A stretch of 64,000 nt of DNA from Hydrogenophaga sp. (GTDB taxonomy: Bacteria; Pseudomonadota; Gammaproteobacteria; Burkholderiales; Burkholderiaceae_C), in assembly GCF_019635465.1 (NCBI RefSeq), contig NZ_JAHBZK010000002.1, positions 213,160 through 277,159 of the forward strand, read 5' to 3'. Below are positions 48,361 through 56,727 of the stretch, one piece after another. Below the pieces are notes generated by a model, which saw nothing but the letters and a program-made list of their open reading frames with translations, did no database searches and was not told where the DNA came from. Positions within the stretch are counted from its first letter, which is position 1. Each line of letters opens with the position of its first letter. The position numbers and the translations under genes were made by a program.

Positions 48361-49041
48361 ATGACCCTCGACCTCGCACTGGCCGCTGGCAAGAGCTTCC
48401 TCATCGCTTTCGCGGCGCTGTTGCCCATCCTCAACCCGGCCGCCACCGCGCCGATCTTTCTCGGCCTCACGGAAGGCGCGTCTAAGGACACGCGCGCCAT
48501 GCTGGCGCGGCGCATCGCGCGCAACATGGTGGTGCTGATGGCCGCGAGCATGCTGGTCGGCTCGTACGTGCTGGACTTTTTCGGTCTGTCGCTGCCCATC
48601 GTGCGCATCGGCGGCGGTCTGCTGTTGACGGCATCGGCCTGGCGCATGCTGAGCGTGACGCACCACACCGACGACCGCCGCGCCGAACTGGCCGAGGCCT
48701 TCACGCCCGAGATGGCCAAGCGCCAGGCGTTTTACCCGCTGACCTTTCCCGTCAGCTGCGGCCCGGGGTCCATCTCGGCGGCCATCACCATCGGTGTGTC
48801 GCTGGCCGACGATCGCCTGGCGCTGTCGGTGGCGCACATGGGCGGCGGGCTGCTGGCGCTGGTGGCCATCGGCGTGATCATGTTCCTGTGCTTTCGCTAC
48901 GCGCAGCACCTGCTCAAACCCCTGGGCGAAGCCGGCTCCATCATCTTTCTGCGCCTGACGGCCTTCATCCTGCTGTGCCTGGGCGTGCAGATCATCTGGG
49001 ACGGGGTGCGTGAACTGCTGCTGAGTTTGCCCGCGCGTTGA
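48361..49041 (+). CDS. MarC-family integral membrane protein
   Basis: This 226-residue protein has about six TM helices. The MarC hallmark near the N-terminus is FAALLPILNPAATAPIFLGLT, and the second conserved block is FPVSCGPGSISAAITIG. Family members were once linked to multiple antibiotic resistance, but that role is disproved in E. coli and the function is unknown. The ATG at 48361 follows directly after the GCCCAAC array, with no Shine-Dalgarno-like sequence in the preceding 20 bases. Longer in-frame starts read the repeat. Translation may be leaderless-like or coupled. Confidence 0.88.
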   Translation: MTLDLALAAGKSFLIAFAALLPILNPAATAPIFLGLTEGASKDTRAMLARRIARNMVVLMAASMLVGSYVLDFFGLSLPIVRIGGGLLLTASAWRMLSVTHHTDDRRAELAEAFTPEMAKRQAFYPLTFPVSCGPGSISAAITIGVSLADDRLALSVAHMGGGLLALVAIGVIMFLCFRYAQHLLKPLGEAGSIIFLRLTAFILLCLGVQIIWDGVRELLLSLPAR

Positions 49042-49116
49042 GGGCGTCACGGCGCACCTGCCGGCAGCGGTCCACCCCGCTTCCGCAACCGCCCGCGGGC
49101 CGCCATACTGGCGCCC

Positions 49117-51609
49117 ATGCACACCAGCCGACAAGAAGAAGCAGGGGCGAGTCCGCGCACGCGGCTGCTGGCGGTGCTGGTGTTTTGCCTGACCGCGCTG
49201 GCGGCGGGCTTGCTCTGGTGGCAGGCGCAACGCACCCAGGCCTTGTTGCGCGAGCAGGTCATCACCGACGCCGAGCGCCGCAGCGTGCACCTGGCCGATG
49301 CCATGGCCGGGCAGATGGATGGCCTGCTGGCCCTGGCCGACCTGGAGCTGCACCACCTGCGCGACGCCTGGTTGCAGGACCCGGCGCACTTTGACGACAC
49401 GGTCAACCATGTGCTCGACGTGCTGCCGGACTCCCTGGCCAGCCACGTCTCGGTGTCCGACGCCCAGGGCGTGCTGGTGTTCAACAGCCTGAGCCAGGAA
49501 GGCACCACCCGCATCGACGACAGGGAGCACTTCCGCGCCTTGCGCGAGGGGCCGGATCGCCTGTTCGTGGGCTCGCCCGTGCAGTCGCGCCTGTCGGGCG
49601 CCTGGGTTGTTCTGGTGGCGCGGCCCATCGAACGCAACGGCCGGTTCGCGGGCACCTTGCAGATGGCGCTGTCCACCGACTTCCTGGCGCGGCGGCTGGC
49701 CACGTTGAGCCTGTCGGGCCACGACATCGTGGCGCTGGTGGGGCGCGACGGGCGGTTTCTGGCGCGCAGTCAGAACAACGTGGCCGCCATGGGCCAGCGG
49801 CTGCCACCCGATCGCCCGTTTCTGGCCGACCAGCAGCTGGAGCAGGGCGCCTTTCATGTGGTCGGACAGCTCGACGGCCTGGCGCGCACCTACGGCTGGC
49901 GGCGCACTGGTACGGGAGGGCTGGTGGTGGCCGTGGGCTTGGCCGATGACGACGTGATGGCGCCGCTGCAGCCGGCCCTGACGCGTGCACGCAACCTGGC
50001 CGCCGGCCTGACTTTCCTGGTCGTGGCGGGTGGCGCCTTGCTGATCGCCTTGCTGTTGCGCCTGGCGCGCGACCAGGCGCAGGCCGACACGGCCAGGGCG
50101 CTGCGCTACCGATTGTTCGACAGTTCACCGGTGTCGTTGGTGGTGCTGGACCCGCAGACCATGACCCTGGTTGACTGCAACGACGCAGCCGCGCGCCTGT
50201 ATGGGTTTGCCAGCCGGCAGGACGTGTTGGGACGCAAGGGGTTGGAGGTGTCGGCGCCCGTGCAATACGACGGCATGCCCTCGGAAGAGGCCGCGCGGCA
50301 GTGGGTCGAACGTGCACTCGCCACCGGTTCCGTGGTGTTCGAGTGGCTGCATCAGCGCCCCGATGGCGTGCAGTGGGACGCCGAGGTGCAACTCTCGCGC
50401 TTCGAGCTGCGCGGGCGCGCCATGCTGCAGTTTGCGTTGATCAACACCACGGCGCGGCGCCAGGCCGAATCGGCGCTGCGGGCCAGCGAAGCGCGGCTCA
50501 AAGAGGCGCAGCGCATTGCGGGCGTGGGTAGCTGGGAGTTTGACCTGCGCACACAGCACGTGAGCTGGTCCGACGAGCTGTTCCGGATCTTCGAGCTCGA
50601 CCCGTCGGTGGCCACCGCGTCGTATGCCACCTTCATTGCCTGCGTGCATCCCGATGATCGCGCCGCGGTCAACCGTGCCTACCGCACCTCCGTCGAGCAG
50701 CGCAAGCCGCATGACGTGGTGCACCGCCTGCTCATGCCGGACGGCCGGGTGAAGTTCGTGCGCGAGACCGGGTTCACCGAGTTCGTGGGCGGTGAAGCGC
50801 GCCGCAGCGTCGGCACGGTGCAGGACATTACGCTGGTGCGCGATGCAGAGGACCGCCTGCGCCGCCTCAACGAGGAGCTGGAAGACCGGGTGGCCGAGCG
50901 CACGCGCGAACTGTCGCAGCTCAACCGCGAGCTGGAGGCCTTTGCCTATAGCGCCTCGCACGACCTGCGCACGCCGTTGCGCACCATCAACGGCTACGCG
51001 GCGCTGTTGGCCGATGACCTGAAAGACAAGCTCGACGACGGCACGCGTGCGCTGCTGGACCGCATCCGCCAGGCCGCCAACCGCATGGGCCAGCTCATCG
51101 ACGCCATGCTGTCGCTGGCGCGCGTGAACCGGGGCGAACTCAAGCCCGAGCAGGTCGACGTGAGCGCCATGGCCCGTGCGCTGCTGGCGGAGCTGAAGGC
51201 CGACGAGCCGGCGCGCACGGTGCGTTGCCACGTGGACGATGGCCTGAGCGCCTGGGCCGACGCCGACCTGCTGCACGCGGTGCTGCAGAACCTGATCGGC
51301 AACGCCTGGAAGTACACCCGGCGCACCAGCGACCCCGAGATCCGCATCGAACGGGTGATCACGGATGGCGACGAAGACGTGTTCTGTGTGATCGACAACG
51401 GGGCGGGTTTCGACATGCAGTTTGCCCACCAGTTGTTCGAACCCTTCAAGCGGCTGCACGCGCCCAATGACTTCGAGGGCACGGGCGTGGGCCTGGCCAC
51501 CGTCAAGCGCGTGGTCGAGCGCCACGATGGCTGGCTGCGCGGCGAGGGGTCTGTCGGGCGAGGCGCGCGCTTTTGCGTGGGTCTGCCGCGCCGCGTCGAC
51601 CCGATGTGA
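49117..51609 (+). CDS. Membrane PAS sensor histidine kinase
   Basis: This 830-residue kinase has TM1 at about 17-38 and a periplasmic Cache-type sensor at about 40-285. TM2 is at about 291-315 and PAS domains at about 331-450 and 465-590. HisKA has the acceptor in YSASHDLRTPLRTINGY (His near 614). HATPase shows NLIGNAWKYT, DNGAGFDM and GTGVGLATVKRVV. The transmitter closely resembles that of the 9673-11673 kinase, so the two may share a partner. No response regulator is adjacent. Cache sensors usually bind small organic ligands. Confidence 0.92.
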   Translation: MHTSRQEEAGASPRTRLLAVLVFCLTALAAGLLWWQAQRTQALLREQVITDAERRSVHLADAMAGQMDGLLALADLELHHLRDAWLQDPAHFDDTVNHVLDVLPDSLASHVSVSDAQGVLVFNSLSQEGTTRIDDREHFRALREGPDRLFVGSPVQSRLSGAWVVLVARPIERNGRFAGTLQMALSTDFLARRLATLSLSGHDIVALVGRDGRFLARSQNNVAAMGQRLPPDRPFLADQQLEQGAFHVVGQLDGLARTYGWRRTGTGGLVVAVGLADDDVMAPLQPALTRARNLAAGLTFLVVAGGALLIALLLRLARDQAQADTARALRYRLFDSSPVSLVVLDPQTMTLVDCNDAAARLYGFASRQDVLGRKGLEVSAPVQYDGMPSEEAARQWVERALATGSVVFEWLHQRPDGVQWDAEVQLSRFELRGRAMLQFALINTTARRQAESALRASEARLKEAQRIAGVGSWEFDLRTQHVSWSDELFRIFELDPSVATASYATFIACVHPDDRAAVNRAYRTSVEQRKPHDVVHRLLMPDGRVKFVRETGFTEFVGGEARRSVGTVQDITLVRDAEDRLRRLNEELEDRVAERTRELSQLNRELEAFAYSASHDLRTPLRTINGYAALLADDLKDKLDDGTRALLDRIRQAANRMGQLIDAMLSLARVNRGELKPEQVDVSAMARALLAELKADEPARTVRCHVDDGLSAWADADLLHAVLQNLIGNAWKYTRRTSDPEIRIERVITDGDEDVFCVIDNGAGFDMQFAHQLFEPFKRLHAPNDFEGTGVGLATVKRVVERHDGWLRGEGSVGRGARFCVGLPRRVDPM

Positions 51610-51637
51610 CGCGCGGGCGGTTCACGCAAGCCAGGCT

Positions 51638-52759
51638 TCAGGCCGGCGCGCCGCTTTCGCCGGTGGCGCTGGACGCGCCGTTGGGCCGCTGGTGCGATGC
51701 GTCTGCCGTCGCAGCGGCCAGCATCGTCGGGGCGATGTCGAGTGTGCTGCGAACGCCCAGGTCGCCGCGGTGCTGGTCGAGCCAGGCCTCGGCCGCTTCG
51801 CGACCCTGGCGGAACAGGCGATCGAGAAAGGCCGGGTCGGTGCGGGTCTTGCTGGTGGCGCCCAGGTCGGCCAGCCACTGACCCCCGTCGACGCGGTGCA
51901 AGCGCAGCGTGGCCAGGCGGCGAAACACCGGGTTGCGCAACTGGCGCGCAGCCCAGCCTTCGGCGGCCAGCAGCTCCTTGAGGGTGCCGATAGAGCGCAG
52001 CTCGCGCAGCAGGCTGGCGTTGAAGGTGACTTCGTTGATGCGGTCGAGGATGTCGCCGGCCTGGCGGGGCAGCTCGGCGCGCTCGCGCGGGTTGATCTGC
52101 ACCACCAGCAGGTCGTCGGCCGGGCTGTCGAGCACCAGCGGCAGCAGCGAGGGGTTGCCTGCGTAGCCGCCGTCCCAGTAGGCCTCGCCCTCGATTTCGA
52201 CCGCCTGGAACAACAGCGGCAGGCAGGCCGAGGCCAGCACCACGTCGGCGCTGAGCTCGTGCTGGTCGAAGACCCGCAGCTCGCCGGTGCGCACACGCGT
52301 GGCCGCGATGAACAAGCGGGTCTTGTCGCAGCCGCGCACGCGGTCGAAGTCGACGGTGTCGAGCAGGATGCGGCGCAGCGGGTTGAGGTTGAGCGGGTTG
52401 AGCTGGTAGGGCGAGACCTGCGTGCCCAGCCACTGCGTCATGTCGCGCAAGGGGGCCAGCCAGGGGTTGCCGGCGTCCAGCCAGGCCAGCGGCGCAGTGG
52501 GCACGGCGCCGAAGGGTGAGAGCTCACCGACCCGGCCCCAGAAGCGTTGCAAGGTCTCGCGTGCGCCCTGACGCCCGCCCTGCATCAGGCCGGCCGCCAG
52601 CGCCACGGCGTTCATGGCGCCGGCGCTGGTGCCGCTGATGCCGGCGATCTCCAGCGACTCGTCTTCGAGCAGGCGATCGAGCACGCCCCAGGTGAAGGCG
52701 CCGTGGGAACCCCCGCCCTGCAGGGCAAGGTCCAGGCGAAGCAGGTTGGATCGGGCCAT
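51638..52759 (-). CDS. Patatin-like phospholipase
   Basis: This 373-residue lipase-like protein has the patatin oxyanion motif LQGGGSHGAFTWG, nucleophile Ser in GISGTSAGAMNAV and catalytic Asp in YWDGGYAGNP, so the Ser-Asp dyad is complete. No signal peptide is seen. The ATG at 52759 is chosen because the conserved NLLRLDLALQGGG follows directly. A longer frame to 52843 would overlap the helicase gene on the other strand. The proteins of this group without a secretion signal often act in lipid turnover or storage-granule biology. The physiological lipid is unknown. Confidence 0.92.
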   Translation of the reverse strand: MARSNLLRLDLALQGGGSHGAFTWGVLDRLLEDESLEIAGISGTSAGAMNAVALAAGLMQGGRQGARETLQRFWGRVGELSPFGAVPTAPLAWLDAGNPWLAPLRDMTQWLGTQVSPYQLNPLNLNPLRRILLDTVDFDRVRGCDKTRLFIAATRVRTGELRVFDQHELSADVVLASACLPLLFQAVEIEGEAYWDGGYAGNPSLLPLVLDSPADDLLVVQINPRERAELPRQAGDILDRINEVTFNASLLRELRSIGTLKELLAAEGWAARQLRNPVFRRLATLRLHRVDGGQWLADLGATSKTRTDPAFLDRLFRQGREAAEAWLDQHRGDLGVRSTLDIAPTMLAAATADASHQRPNGASSATGESGAPA

Positions 52760-52829
52760 GGGCGGTATTGTTGCACTGCAGCAATTCCCCTGGGGTGACA
52801 GTTGGTGAGCGGCGACAATCGCGGGCCAC

Positions 52830-55040
52830 ATGGACACCCGCACCCCCGATCAGCCCGAATCACCCCAGCCCGAAGGACCGCTGGCGCGCGAAGCGCTGGC
52901 GCTGGCCGCGTTCGATCACGTGGTGGCGCGCGCACCGGGTTTCCGGGCCCGGGACGGGCAGCGCGAAATGGCGGCGTTCATCGCAGAGACGCTGGCCGGT
53001 GTGAAGCTGGGCGATGACGCCGTCTCCAGCGAGGCGGGCATGCCCGATCGCGGCATCGCGGTGGTGCAGGCCGGCACCGGCGTCGGCAAATCGGCCGCCT
53101 ACGCGGCCACGGTCATTCCCCTGGCGCTGGCCCAGGACCGGCGCGTGCTGATCAGCACCGCCACCGTTGCGCTGCAGGAGCAGCTCATCGCCAAGGACCT
53201 GCCGGCGCTGTCGGCGCTGATGCCACAGCCGTTCTCGTACGCGCTGGCCAAAGGGCGTGGGCGCTACGTGTGCCGCCTCAAACTCGACCAGCTGGCCTCG
53301 GGCGACGAAGCGGGCGCGGACCTGTTCGACGGCGAAGCGACGGCCAGCCCCCGCGGCGACAGCGCCCAACGCAGCCAGCGCTACGCGCAATGGACCATCG
53401 CGCTTGACCAGGGCGACTGGGACGGCGACCGCGATCGGCTGAGCGAGCCCCCCGAGCCGGACGAGTGGGCCCCGGTGGCGGCCGAGCGCCACACCTGCAC
53501 CGCGCGGCATTGCCCGGCCTACAACAGCTGCAGCTACTACCAGGCACGCAACCGCCTGGCCCACGCCAACGTGATCGTGGTGAACCACGATCTGCTGCTG
53601 TCCACGCTGGGCCTGCACGCCCTGCCCAAACCGCAGGACTGCTACGTGGTGCTCGACGAGGCGCACCACCTGCCCGACGTGGCGCAGGGCCAGTTCACCG
53701 CCCACATGGACCTGATGCACAGCGGCTGGCTCGACCGCCTGCCCAAGGCCTTCGACGAGGTGGCGCGCGCCATTGCCCACGCGCACGGGCTGGACATCGC
53801 CGACGCCGCGCGCGGCGCCAAGGCGGCGCTGGCCGACCTGGCCCGGCTCGGCATGGCCGCGGTGGGGCCAGCGGTGCGCGACCTGGCTTCCGAGGCGCCA
53901 CCGCTCACCCACCGCTTCGATGCGGGTGGCTTGCCGACCGAATGGCTGGAGCCGCTGCGCAGCCTGCAGGCGCACGCAGGTTCGCTGCTCAAGCTGGCCG
54001 AGGCCCTGGCCACCCAGCTGCGCGCCAACGCGCGCGACAACCCCGGCGAGGCCACGCGCAGCGCCGAGCATTACGCCCGCGTGGGCCGCTTCGCGCCACG
54101 CCTGCAAAGCCTGCACGAGACGGCCACGCTCTGGTTGCAGCCCACCGAAGCCGGCACACCGCCACTGGCCCGTTGGCTGCAGGCCGGCGTGGCGCACGGC
54201 ATGGTCACGCTCAGCGCGCACGCCTGCCCGCTGCAGCCCGGCAGCCTGTTGCACCACCATCTGTGGCGCCAGGTGCGTGGGGCGGTGGTCACCTCGGCCT
54301 CGCTGGTCACCTGCGGCAACTTCAATCACTTTCTGCACGAGGCCGGTCTGGCCTGGGACGCGGCGGTGCGCACGCGCGAAGTGCAAAGCCCCTTCGACCA
54401 CGCCCGCCAGGGCCGCCTGGTGGTGGTGCAGACCAGCGCCGACCCCAAGGACGTGGACGGCTATACGCGCGAAATGCTTGAGCTCTTGTTGGCCGACCTG
54501 CGCGAGGTGCGGCGCGGTGCGCTGGTGCTGTTCACCTCCCGGGCGCAGATGCGCTCGGCCACTTCACTGCTCGAGCGTGGTGAGCACGCCGCGCTGCGCC
54601 AGCGCGTGCAGGTGCAGGGCGAGGCGTCGCGCACGGCGCTGCTCAAACGCCACGCGCAGCGCGTGGCCGACGGCGAGCCCGCCATCCTGTTCGGCCTGCA
54701 GTCGTTTGGCGAAGGGCTGGACCTGCCGGGCGAGCTGTGCGAATGGGTGTTCATCACCAAGCTGCCCTTTGCATCGCCGAGCGACCCGGTGGGTCAGGCG
54801 CGCGCCGACTGGCTCAAGAGCCAGGGGCGCGATCCGTTCAGCGAACTGGTGGTGCCCGCCACCGGCGCGCGCTTGCTGCAGTGGACCGGGCGCGCCCTGC
54901 GCACCGAAACCGACGAGGCCACGGTGGTCTGCTACGACGCGCGCCTGCTGCGCCAGGCCTATGGCCGGCGCATGCTGCAAGGCTTGCCGCCCTACCGGCT
55001 GCAGCGCCGCCAGGGCGCCGAGCTGCAGGACCTGGCCTGA
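52830..55040 (+). CDS. DinG/XPD-type Fe-S DNA helicase
   Basis: This 736-residue superfamily-2 helicase has Walker A at 81-88 (AGTGVGKS) and a DEAH box at about 276. Four cysteines form the Fe-S cluster pattern: Cys148, Cys223, Cys228 and Cys234. C-terminal motifs V and VI are LQSFGEGLDLPGELC and QWTGRALRT. It should unwind DNA 5' to 3' and resolve R-loops or repair forks. It is divergent from the patatin gene with a 70-bp gap. I saw no LexA box in that gap. Confidence 0.93.
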   Translation: MDTRTPDQPESPQPEGPLAREALALAAFDHVVARAPGFRARDGQREMAAFIAETLAGVKLGDDAVSSEAGMPDRGIAVVQAGTGVGKSAAYAATVIPLALAQDRRVLISTATVALQEQLIAKDLPALSALMPQPFSYALAKGRGRYVCRLKLDQLASGDEAGADLFDGEATASPRGDSAQRSQRYAQWTIALDQGDWDGDRDRLSEPPEPDEWAPVAAERHTCTARHCPAYNSCSYYQARNRLAHANVIVVNHDLLLSTLGLHALPKPQDCYVVLDEAHHLPDVAQGQFTAHMDLMHSGWLDRLPKAFDEVARAIAHAHGLDIADAARGAKAALADLARLGMAAVGPAVRDLASEAPPLTHRFDAGGLPTEWLEPLRSLQAHAGSLLKLAEALATQLRANARDNPGEATRSAEHYARVGRFAPRLQSLHETATLWLQPTEAGTPPLARWLQAGVAHGMVTLSAHACPLQPGSLLHHHLWRQVRGAVVTSASLVTCGNFNHFLHEAGLAWDAAVRTREVQSPFDHARQGRLVVVQTSADPKDVDGYTREMLELLLADLREVRRGALVLFTSRAQMRSATSLLERGEHAALRQRVQVQGEASRTALLKRHAQRVADGEPAILFGLQSFGEGLDLPGELCEWVFITKLPFASPSDPVGQARADWLKSQGRDPFSELVVPATGARLLQWTGRALRTETDEATVVCYDARLLRQAYGRRMLQGLPPYRLQRRQGAELQDLA

Positions 55041-55067
55041 TCGGCGTTGACGCGGATCAACCCAGCG

Positions 55068-56090
55068 TCAGCGCGCAGCCACGCCGGGTGGTGTCAGCGG
55101 CTCGCCCAAGGTGCGACGCCACAACCAGTTGAACGCCGAGGCCACGGCCGGGCGCTCGCCCACGCGGGTGGCGGTGTGGGCGCCATTGGCGCGCTCGCTG
55201 GCACTGCCCAGGTCGAAGCGGAAGATGTAGCTGGGCTCCTGGCCCATGCGCAGATCGGTGACCAGCAGGCGATCACCGCGCTCGTGCACGCTGAAGAAGC
55301 CGTCGGTGAAGCGCGCGATGCGGCGCAGGTGGGCCGCGTCGTCCTGGTGCCGTTCGAACAGATCGGCACCCCGGTCGTAGGCGCGCCATTCGATGCCGTC
55401 GCCACGGTCCAGCAGGGAGCGGTGACCTTCGAGGTAGTGGGTCGGTGTGATCGCCACCAGGCGCCAGAGCACGGTGTTGAACGGGGCCGGCGTGACCAGC
55501 AGGTGCTGCACCTCGACGCCTTGCTGCTGCAGCGAGGCGCGCGCGACCTGCGTCACCTGCTGCTGCGCCACCACGCTCCAGACGAGGTAGGCGCTGCTGA
55601 GCGCGAGGCCGATGGCGTTGGCCCGCAAACCCGCGGCAGGCGATGCGCGCAAGGCGATGAGCACGCCGATCAGCAAGGGCAGGGTGTAGGCGGGGTCGAT
55701 GATGAACACGCTGCCCACGCCATAGGCCTCGTCGGTGAACGGGCGCAGCAGTTGCGTGCCGTAGACCGTCATCGCATCGAGCAGCGGGTGGGTAATGAGG
55801 GCCAGCCACAGCGCCAGCCACCAACGGCGGAATACGGCTGCTTCGCCATGGATGCGGCTCACCACCCAGGCCAGCAAAGGCGCCGCGAGCGTGAGAAAGA
55901 ACAGCGCGTGGCTCTCGGCGCGGTGCAGCACCATGTTGAGCACCGCGTCGCCGTGGTCGATGAAGGCGTCGAGGTCGGGCAGCGTGCCGGCCACGCCGCC
56001 CCACAGCGCCGCCTTCCAGACGGCGGTGCGCCGGCCCATCGCGGCCACCGCCACGGCCGAGCCGAGCGCAATCTGGGTCAGCGAATCCAT
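55068..56090 (-). CDS. Membrane-bound metal-dependent hydrolase (DUF457/YdjM-like)
   Basis: This 340-residue protein has an N-terminal membrane domain of about four or five helices carrying the family metal-ligand pattern. It starts MDSLTQIALGSAVA, then LPDLDAFIDHGD, HRAESHALFF and LALITHPLLDAMTVYGTQ. A soluble C-terminal domain of about 150 residues follows. The family resembles E. coli YdjM/YfhO-type integral hydrolases of unknown substrate. It is convergent with the helicase gene and 7 bp from the dioxygenase gene upstream on the same strand. Confidence 0.85.
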   Translation of the reverse strand: MDSLTQIALGSAVAVAAMGRRTAVWKAALWGGVAGTLPDLDAFIDHGDAVLNMVLHRAESHALFFLTLAAPLLAWVVSRIHGEAAVFRRWWLALWLALITHPLLDAMTVYGTQLLRPFTDEAYGVGSVFIIDPAYTLPLLIGVLIALRASPAAGLRANAIGLALSSAYLVWSVVAQQQVTQVARASLQQQGVEVQHLLVTPAPFNTVLWRLVAITPTHYLEGHRSLLDRGDGIEWRAYDRGADLFERHQDDAAHLRRIARFTDGFFSVHERGDRLLVTDLRMGQEPSYIFRFDLGSASERANGAHTATRVGERPAVASAFNWLWRRTLGEPLTPPGVAAR

Positions 56091-56097
56091 GCGTGGA

Positions 56098-56727
56098 TCA
56101 GGCCCGCACGACGATGGGGAAGACCGCCCGCAGGCCGTCGCTCACACGCTGAAACGGCACCGTCACCGCGGCGCGGTCGGCCTCGCTCAACCGGCGCCAG
56201 ATGCCGTCGCGGTCATTGCCGGGGTCGCCCTGCACATAGAGCTGGGTGGTCAGCAGCTCTGCCGTATCCAGGCGCACCTTGACGTGGATGTGGGGTGTGC
56301 GGCCGGTATAGGCCACTGGCCGGATGGTGCGGAAGCGGTAGCGCCCTTCGCGATCGACCGCGATCCGACCGAAGCCCTGGAACGCCGGGTCTGCGCGGCC
56401 GCCGTCGCCAGGGTGGTGGTAGTGGCCGTCGCTGTCGCATTGCCAGATCTCGACCACGCCGCCTTGCAGCGCACGGCCATCGAGGTCGAGCACCGTGCCT
56501 TCGACCCACACGGCGTCGCCTTTGGCGTAGCGCACCTGACCGTTGCGCAGCAGGTCGGCGTCGTGGTCGGCGGGAATCTCGACCGGATAGAACGGACCTT
56601 CGGTCTGGCTGGGGGTGGGGCGCAGCGCGGCGGCCCGGGCCAGGCGCTGGGCGAGCAGCCCGGGCAATGCCACGGCGCTGGCGGCGCCGATCAGCAGTCG
56701 GCGCCGGCTGGTGGGATGAGAGGTCAT
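56098..56727 (-). CDS. Tat-exported intradiol ring-cleavage dioxygenase-like protein
   Basis: This 209-residue protein has a twin-arginine signal (SRRRLLIGAASAVALPGL), so export through Tat is likely. The four iron ligands of intradiol dioxygenases are all visible: Tyr in DGHYHHP, Tyr in RPVAYTGR, and the His pair in TPHIHVKV. Family enzymes cleave catechol-type rings, but periplasmic members are usually of unknown substrate. The ATG at 56727 overlaps the stop of the acyl-CoA synthetase fusion (4 bp). A long in-frame open stretch upstream to 57951 lies antiparallel in frame terms inside that fusion and is not a real extension. Confidence 0.88.
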   Translation of the reverse strand: MTSHPTSRRRLLIGAASAVALPGLLAQRLARAAALRPTPSQTEGPFYPVEIPADHDADLLRNGQVRYAKGDAVWVEGTVLDLDGRALQGGVVEIWQCDSDGHYHHPGDGGRADPAFQGFGRIAVDREGRYRFRTIRPVAYTGRTPHIHVKVRLDTAELLTTQLYVQGDPGNDRDGIWRRLSEADRAAVTVPFQRVSDGLRAVFPIVVRA